Source: Mogibacterium sp.
GTDB taxonomy: Bacteria; Bacillota; Clostridia; Peptostreptococcales; Anaerovoracaceae
Length of the DNA stretch: 64,000 bases
Assembly: GCA_017434025.1 (NCBI GenBank)
Contig: JAFRGC010000010.1
Location: forward strand, 1 to 64,000
Direction: 5' to 3'
Below, one piece after another: positions 58,862-64,000 of this stretch; positions within the stretch are counted from its first letter, which is position 1, and every line of letters begins with the position of its first letter. Made by a program: the position numbers and the translations under genes. Below the pieces are notes generated by a model. The model was given only the letters and a program-made list of their open reading frames with translations. It was not told the DNA's origin and ran no database searches.

Positions 58862-61525
58862 ATGGCGGGTCAGGAAGCGAGAGATTACGGATACTTCAAT
58901 GTGAAGACGCGGATCGGTGTATCTGAGAGAGGCCGGTCCAAGGTCTTTATTGTCATGCATGAAGATGACAGAGCTGCATATGAGGAGATCATCACAGATG
59001 ATGTGCTCAGGGCAGCCGACTGTGCGGTCTTCACACTCAAACCGGGAGCAGAGGAGGAGATCAGCAGCAGTTTTGCAAGGTACAGCCAGCACAGGCAGGA
59101 CATCCGCGAGATGCGCGTGATGGTCGCGGTAGTAACCAGGCATTTTCTTGAGGACGATAATCTCGCGAGAAGACATCAGGTGCCGGACGCGATCCGGCAG
59201 AATGTTGCTGTCCTGCCGATCATAGTGGAGCAGGGCCTGGTCGACAAGTTCAACAGCGACCCTGTGTTCCAAGGCATGCAGTTTCTGGACCGCACGTCGA
59301 CGGACCCTACTGAGATCGGCTATGATACCAAACTCAGGAAATACCTGGATTCGCTGATCCTCACGCAGACCGACGTGGAAGATATCCGCAGGCACCATAC
59401 CGGGCACGCATTCCTGAGCTACCGCAAGAAAGACAGGGAATTTGCCAGGAAGCTGATGTCACTGATCCACGATATCAAGCAGGATCTGGCGATCTGGTAC
59501 GATGAATTCCTGACACCGGGTAAGCATTTTGACGACGAGATAGAAGAGACGATCAGGAAAAGCGACCTCTTCACTATGGCGATGACGCCGAATATGCTCG
59601 AGAAGCCTAACTATGTTGAGGAACACGAGTACAAAACGGCCGTCCAGAGCGAGCGTGACATCCTTCCGGTCACCATGAAGGATATGGGAGACGCTGATGT
59701 CGAAGCGGTCTACCCGGGACTGGGAGACTGTATCAGCTGCAGTGACACCGGCGCTGTCGCGGAGAGGATCGAAGAATCAGCAGAGGGTTTTGCCGGCTAC
59801 ACCGGCAGTGTGGATACTGCCGAGCATAAGTATTACATAGCGCTTGGCTACCTCAATGGTATCGATGCTGAAATCGATGGTTCACGAGCGGAGAAACTGC
59901 TGCAGGAAGCCGCGGAACTTCATCAAAGCGAGTATTCCAAGGAAGCTTACCGCAGACTGGTCTTCATGTATGTGAACGGAGCCGGAGCGGAGAGGAACAG
60001 ACAGGCAGCGAAAGATACCCAGAGAGAGCTCTACCTGTTCTGTTATGAGGAATTCGAGCGCACGGCCGATTACAGTGACCTCGCAGACATGATCAATGAG
60101 CAGATGATCCTGGGCGGTCTCTATTATGATGACAATGAAAGTGATACCGCCAGAGTGATATACGAAAGCGCTGCAGAACTCATCAGCATGGCGGTGCTTG
60201 AGACCGGTGCCGGAAAGGACCGGGATTTCTGCATGCTGATCAATGAGCTCGGAAGTCTTGCTTTTACACGTCTGGCGGTACTCGGTACTTACAGCCTGGA
60301 TTGGGACAAGTCAAGGGAGTTCGTCGAGGCCGGCATAGCCGTAGATAAACAGCTTGCTGAGACGATCAACGGAGGAGAGGATACCGATAAGTACCGTAAG
60401 CTCTGCGATGAGGGCAGCTTCAATGAAAGTGAGGCGCTCGCGGCGCAGCTGAGCGGTGATTTCCGCAAGGGCATCGGCCTGTTCCTTCGCAATGTTGAGA
60501 TAGAAAGAGAGATCCTTGCGATGGATCTGCCGGAATATGATCCCGATGAGATCCGAAGGATCTCTCTCGGTAAGATCGTCGGATGGTACAGCCGTGCGGC
60601 CAACCATGCGATCATGGCCGGATGGTATGACGAGGCGCAGGAGTACTGCCGGAAGTCGATCGAGGCGTTCAATGAGCTTGGCGGTGAGCTGAAACTTCTC
60701 GGATCACCGGACCAGCAGAGTGACATGTTCTGGACATATTTCCATCTGAGTGAGGCGGGCAGGCTCGCGGGAGATTTTGACCTGATGAGTGACGCAGCAG
60801 AAGAAGGGGTCAAAGTCCTTGAGAAGATCATCGAGCAGAGCTCGGCGGAGAAATGGCAGCCGTATCTGGCAAATCTGAGGGACCGCATCCGCCCGAAGGA
60901 TCTGACCGAGGAGCAGAAGAAAGCGCGCGAATTCTGGAAGTCCATTCCATACACAGAGGATGGGGCTCCGGACTTCAGCCAATATAACCCATTCGGGGAT
61001 GCGCTGGAACCATTCAGCAAAGAGGACAATTATGAGACGCTGAAAAAAGAACTCAACTACGTCGAATACATGGTGCGGGGATTCGCCGATATAGTGCGCA
61101 ATGATTTCAGGAGGATCAGGCAGGAGTACTATGACGGCAAATATTATCTGGGACCGGATACCGACGGGAGCAGGAAAGCATATATAGAGGATAAGCTCAG
61201 GCAGTTAGCGGAAGCTCTCGGCGAGAACGATACCGTCGATAACGAAGACATGCCGTTTGGTGATGATGCACCGTTTGACGAGGACCTGCCTTATGGTGAC
61301 GAGGAGTATATTGATGTAGAAGTAGAGAGTTACGAGGCATTGCTTGAGGAGATCGCCCATGCGAGGATGGAAGCGGAAGCCGGTTACAGCTGGGAGGCGA
61401 TCGAAGACCTCAGGTGGATCAAGGAGAAACTGGACGCAGACATGTATGACGTGGATCCGGAAATTGCGGAGAATCAGGAAGAGGCAATTGAGAGTTTGAT
61501 CAGTGAAATCAGGGAGAGCATGTAA
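58862..61525 (+). CDS. Double-TIR protein with TPR/Sel1-like repeats
   Basis: An 887-residue protein. Residues ~26-165 are a divergent TIR-like domain (KVFIVMHEDDRAAYEEI, MVAVVTRHFLED). Residues ~181-280 are a clear TIR domain: HAFLSYRKKDREFARKL, LAIWYDEFLTPGKHFDDEIEETIRKSDLFTMAMTPNML, PNYVEEHEY, with candidate NADase Glu253/254. Residues ~300-700 contain TPR/Sel1-like helical repeats (YYIALGYLNGIDAEIDGSRAEKLLQEAAELH), and the tail is acidic (PFGDDAPFDEDLPYGDEEY). AAGGAG precedes the ATG. Such TPR-TIR proteins are likely sensors that fire the TIR upon ligand binding. It is 13 bases after the phosphatase-TIR gene. Confidence 0.8.
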   Translation: MAGQEARDYGYFNVKTRIGVSERGRSKVFIVMHEDDRAAYEEIITDDVLRAADCAVFTLKPGAEEEISSSFARYSQHRQDIREMRVMVAVVTRHFLEDDNLARRHQVPDAIRQNVAVLPIIVEQGLVDKFNSDPVFQGMQFLDRTSTDPTEIGYDTKLRKYLDSLILTQTDVEDIRRHHTGHAFLSYRKKDREFARKLMSLIHDIKQDLAIWYDEFLTPGKHFDDEIEETIRKSDLFTMAMTPNMLEKPNYVEEHEYKTAVQSERDILPVTMKDMGDADVEAVYPGLGDCISCSDTGAVAERIEESAEGFAGYTGSVDTAEHKYYIALGYLNGIDAEIDGSRAEKLLQEAAELHQSEYSKEAYRRLVFMYVNGAGAERNRQAAKDTQRELYLFCYEEFERTADYSDLADMINEQMILGGLYYDDNESDTARVIYESAAELISMAVLETGAGKDRDFCMLINELGSLAFTRLAVLGTYSLDWDKSREFVEAGIAVDKQLAETINGGEDTDKYRKLCDEGSFNESEALAAQLSGDFRKGIGLFLRNVEIEREILAMDLPEYDPDEIRRISLGKIVGWYSRAANHAIMAGWYDEAQEYCRKSIEAFNELGGELKLLGSPDQQSDMFWTYFHLSEAGRLAGDFDLMSDAAEEGVKVLEKIIEQSSAEKWQPYLANLRDRIRPKDLTEEQKKAREFWKSIPYTEDGAPDFSQYNPFGDALEPFSKEDNYETLKKELNYVEYMVRGFADIVRNDFRRIRQEYYDGKYYLGPDTDGSRKAYIEDKLRQLAEALGENDTVDNEDMPFGDDAPFDEDLPYGDEEYIDVEVESYEALLEEIAHARMEAEAGYSWEAIEDLRWIKEKLDADMYDVDPEIAENQEEAIESLISEIRESM

Positions 61526-61526
61526 A

Positions 61527-62081
61527 ATGGCGGAAGCAGACAAGAAAGATGCAATCAGGGATATAATAAGGGACTTCATCAAAGCGCTGATCGATGATTA
61601 TAAGTATGGGTATAAGAGTGCTGATGAAGTGTGCTCCGCGTGGGATGAATACCGCAGCACGCATAAACTGTTCTATATGAGGGACGAGGATCTCCGGAGA
61701 GTGTGTGAGAACATACTGCCCGAGACCTGCGCGGCTTATCGCGCAGCAGGATCAGAGGCTCAGGATCCGGACAGGATGCTGAACTTCTGGAAAGGCCTGA
61801 AGGACTGCGACTTCCTGCTGTATTTCGGGCGCACTTTCACCGAAGAGCGTGAGGAATATCTGTCTTGTGGACGCGAGAGGCGAGATCCAGTCGAATATAC
61901 AGACAGATTTCTCAGAGTAGAGCCGGAAGTGGAGCGTCTTGTCAGATTGGAGACCGGGGAAGGAGGATGGACGGGGTTCTGTCACACGTACTGGGCCGTC
62001 AAGAAGAGGATCCTCAGGGAACAGTTCGGGATCGATTGGCAAAGTACCGATGACCGGTTTCCGGGTCTGCTCATCGATTGA
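61527..62081 (+). CDS. Hypothetical protein, 184 aa
   Basis: A soluble, charged protein (MAEADKKDAIRDIIRDFIKALIDDYKYG; WTGFCHTYWAVKKRILREQFGIDW). The start is one base past the TIR-TPR stop (stop ends 61525, ATG at 61527), so translation is coupled; AGGGAG lies before it. No domain was recognised. Its tight coupling points to a partner or chaperone of the double-TIR protein. A terminator follows. Confidence 0.65.
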   Translation: MAEADKKDAIRDIIRDFIKALIDDYKYGYKSADEVCSAWDEYRSTHKLFYMRDEDLRRVCENILPETCAAYRAAGSEAQDPDRMLNFWKGLKDCDFLLYFGRTFTEEREEYLSCGRERRDPVEYTDRFLRVEPEVERLVRLETGEGGWTGFCHTYWAVKKRILREQFGIDWQSTDDRFPGLLID

Positions 62082-62105
62082 TCCGAACAGGAACACATAT
62101 GAAAC

Positions 62106-62142
62106 AGAAGAACATGGAACAACCACAGTTCTTCTTTTTTTT
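62106..62142 (+). terminator. Intrinsic terminator closing the TIR operon
   Basis: AGAAGAAC (62106-62113) and GTTCTTCT (62128-62135), 8 bp, with an inner TGG/CCA pairing and a T tract extending to 62142. Confidence 0.7.
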
Positions 62143-62235
62143 ATGATAGAATTATCAATATGAAAGAGTTTATTTCGGAGACAGAGTGTTCGCGGCGCGG
62201 GGAATCGTGGCCGCACGGGATCGAGGATCATAGAG

Positions 62236-64000
62236 ATGGATTGGAAAGAAGTCAAAATATTCGTCAGTTCGACGTTCAATGATATGCATGCGGAGCGGGA
62301 CTACCTCGTGACGGAAGTGTTCCCGGAGCTCAGCGAGTGGTGTGAAGCCCGCAGGATACGTCTCACAGACATCGACCTCAGGTGGGGTGTCACCAGAGAG
62401 GATTCAGAGTCTGGCAATACTGTGAGAGCTTGTCTCAACTGTATCGATGAGTGCAGGCCGTTCTTCCTGTGCTTCCTTGGCCAGAGGAGAGGCTGGGTGC
62501 CGGATCTCAACGCCGATGTCGGTGTGGATACGCTCCGGCAGTACCGTGACCTGAGGAGAAAACTCGGCATCTACTCGATCACAGAGATGGAGATCGAGCA
62601 CGCGACCCTTGCACCAATGACAAGGCTGCTGGCGGATGGCCCGCATACTCCGGAGAAGAGCAAAGCGATGTTCTTCTTCCGCAATGATCCGTTCAGCGGA
62701 AATGTGCTGACTGACGATCAGAAGAAGATCTACACAAATGCCGCTGCAGAGGATGAAGCAGCTGAGGACCGCAAACTCGCAGGTTCCAAGGAATGGATCC
62801 GTAAGGAGTGGGAGCCGTATCAGTATGACTGCAGGTGGGATCCGGAGCAGACGGTAACGGAACTCGAACCGCTCGGGGAAGTGAGCAAGGGCGGACTCAC
62901 TGATTTTACAGTGGGCGGCAAACCTCTTAGAGATATCATCCTGAGCGGGCTGATGGAGATGATCGAACAGGAGTATCCGGAGAACGTTCCGGTCAAACTC
63001 GCTGACCGGTTCGATGAGGACGCTCTGGAGCAGCAGCTCTATACACACACCGCGTCGTTTGATTTCATCGGACGGGGAAAGGAGCTGGGGGAGATCATCA
63101 GACATACTGAGAACGATTCTCTCGGATGGGCAGGCGGAGAAGGCGAAGCGCTGTTCATCACCGCACCGGAAGGCATCGGCAAGACTGCGCTGCTTGCCAG
63201 AGCGTGCCAGATACTGCAGGCCAGAGGCCACAAAGTACTGATGCGTTCCTGCGGGCTGACTGATCTGAGCATGACAATGGGAGATCTGTTCCTGAGCCTG
63301 GGCAATGAAGCAGGGGTCTTCAGGGCAACGGGCAGAGACCCGCAGCTCTCGACTAAGATGGATTCCGTATTCCTCAAGTCTCTTATGGACAAGGGATACG
63401 ACACTCTGATACTCGACGGACTGGATCATGCGGCAGGCAGAGAGCGGATCAGTGATCTGAGCAGGATACCTCCGGGGTTCCATCTCATCATAAGCTCGGA
63501 CGATCCGGAAGAATGGCGGAACTTCAAATGCTGTTACAGGACGATGGTGCTTAACGGGATGATCACCGCGCAGGAGAGATCGGCGCTGATCGACCAGTAT
63601 CTGCTGCGCACGCTCAAGAAACTCGACAGAGAGCAGAAGAACATCATCATTTCAGCACCCGGCTCGGTATATCCGATGTATATCAGGCTGGTGCTCAACG
63701 AACTGAAGACTTACGGATCCTTCGCGGATCTGCCGGACAAGATCGCGAAGTTCGGGGATACACCGAAGGCAGCTTTTGCCGAGATGATCAGAACGCTGAT
63801 CGATGAGTACGGCACCACGATGACAGGCAACGTGATCGGAATGCTGGTCTATGCAAGAGACGGACTCAGTGAGGAAGAGCTCATGACAGGGCTGAGAGAT
63901 CTGAGAGCATATACATTCCTCGAACAGAAGGAGTATCAGTTGAGACTCAGGATGTTCCTCCGCAGGATCAGACCGTATCTTGTCAGAGTCAACGGCAGAT
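62236..64000 (+). CDS. DUF4062/P-loop STAND-like ATPase, N-terminal part
   Basis: The frame runs off the right edge without a stop; 588 codons are visible. Residues ~6-110 match DUF4062 (KIFVSSTFNDMHAERDYL, IDLRWGV, FFLCFLGQRRGW). A P-loop follows at 310-317 (APEGIGKT), with LILDGLDHA as Walker B and RxxL-type HLIISSDDPEEW. This is a nephrocystin-3-like or NACHT/STAND layout; C-terminal repeats probably lie outside the window. GAGG precedes the ATG by ~9 bases. STAND ATPases sense ligands and oligomerise; with TIR genes just upstream it is a plausible sensor in the same system. An upstream ATG at 62160 is out of frame. Confidence 0.82.
   Translation, partial: MDWKEVKIFVSSTFNDMHAERDYLVTEVFPELSEWCEARRIRLTDIDLRWGVTREDSESGNTVRACLNCIDECRPFFLCFLGQRRGWVPDLNADVGVDTLRQYRDLRRKLGIYSITEMEIEHATLAPMTRLLADGPHTPEKSKAMFFFRNDPFSGNVLTDDQKKIYTNAAAEDEAAEDRKLAGSKEWIRKEWEPYQYDCRWDPEQTVTELEPLGEVSKGGLTDFTVGGKPLRDIILSGLMEMIEQEYPENVPVKLADRFDEDALEQQLYTHTASFDFIGRGKELGEIIRHTENDSLGWAGGEGEALFITAPEGIGKTALLARACQILQARGHKVLMRSCGLTDLSMTMGDLFLSLGNEAGVFRATGRDPQLSTKMDSVFLKSLMDKGYDTLILDGLDHAAGRERISDLSRIPPGFHLIISSDDPEEWRNFKCCYRTMVLNGMITAQERSALIDQYLLRTLKKLDREQKNIIISAPGSVYPMYIRLVLNELKTYGSFADLPDKIAKFGDTPKAAFAEMIRTLIDEYGTTMTGNVIGMLVYARDGLSEEELMTGLRDLRAYTFLEQKEYQLRLRMFLRRIRPYLVRVNGR

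Noticed and set aside
57881..59407. A 508-codon minus-strand frame across the phosphatase-TIR and TIR-TPR genes
   Set aside because: Crosses the boundary of two convincing plus-strand genes and has no recognisable content.
62160..62236. An upstream start for the DUF4062 gene at 62160
   Set aside because: That ATG is in another frame and stops shortly after 62236; the DUF4062 motif begins just after the ATG at 62236.

Overview
The window looks like a chromosomal segment of an anaerobic Bacillota (Clostridia-type) bacterium. This is inferred from strong AGGAGG-type ribosome sites, short U-tailed terminators, a DUF4317 protein, a YesM/YesN-type two-component pair, L-arabinose genes, oxygen-sensitive molybdenum/iron-sulfur enzymes and the [FeFe]-hydrogenase maturase HydE. 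No rRNA, true tRNA, CRISPR array, transposase, integrase or phage gene was seen.

Layout. 0-5 kb: the end of a nitroreductase, a MATE transporter fused to a kinase-like ATPase domain, a self-inhibited Fic protein with its own HTH, and GNAT acetyltransferases behind a structured leader. 5-7.6 kb: a TIR-domain protein followed by two tiny membrane proteins. 7.6-13.3 kb: LysR regulator, DUF4317 protein, lipoprotein, acyl-CoA synthetase with MarR regulator. 13.3-25 kb: an L-arabinose module (araD and ribulokinase on the minus strand; sensor kinase, AraC-type response regulator, sugar-binding protein, two permeases, ATPase and araA on the plus strand).

25-37 kb: a molybdenum block. Two paralogous cassettes, each a TetR regulator divergent from a DMSO-reductase-family molybdoenzyme, lead into NuoE-, NuoF- and HydA-like electron-transfer subunits. 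The NuoF-like gene carries an in-frame stop, and the HydA-like subunit has lost its H-cluster cysteines. A structured RNA with a terminator then precedes a MobA-MoeA fusion and MobB. A TGGCACA motif recurs in front of all three transcription units and may tie them into one regulon. 37-41 kb, minus strand: mnmA, hydE, moaE, a methyltransferase and a small EamA-type transporter. 41-46 kb: two small proteins, a split transketolase, an SCP2-like protein and a zinc alcohol dehydrogenase.

46-64 kb is the most unusual part. It is a nearly gapless co-directional array: a MerR-type regulator, a VWA protein, a MoxR-type AAA+ ATPase, a membrane-anchored GH13 enzyme, a double flavodoxin-like reductase, a tRNA-shaped Y-RNA candidate, the Ro60 orthologue Rsr, a glycosidase-like lipoprotein, a hypothetical protein, a phosphatase-TIR fusion, a double-TIR repeat protein, another hypothetical protein and, after a terminator, a DUF4062/P-loop STAND-type ATPase running off the right edge. 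MoxR-VWA pairs, Ro RNPs, TIR domains and STAND ATPases are each known or proposed parts of stress or immunity systems. Having them side by side suggests a composite RNA-sensing or conflict system. That is inference from gene content and order, not demonstrated function.
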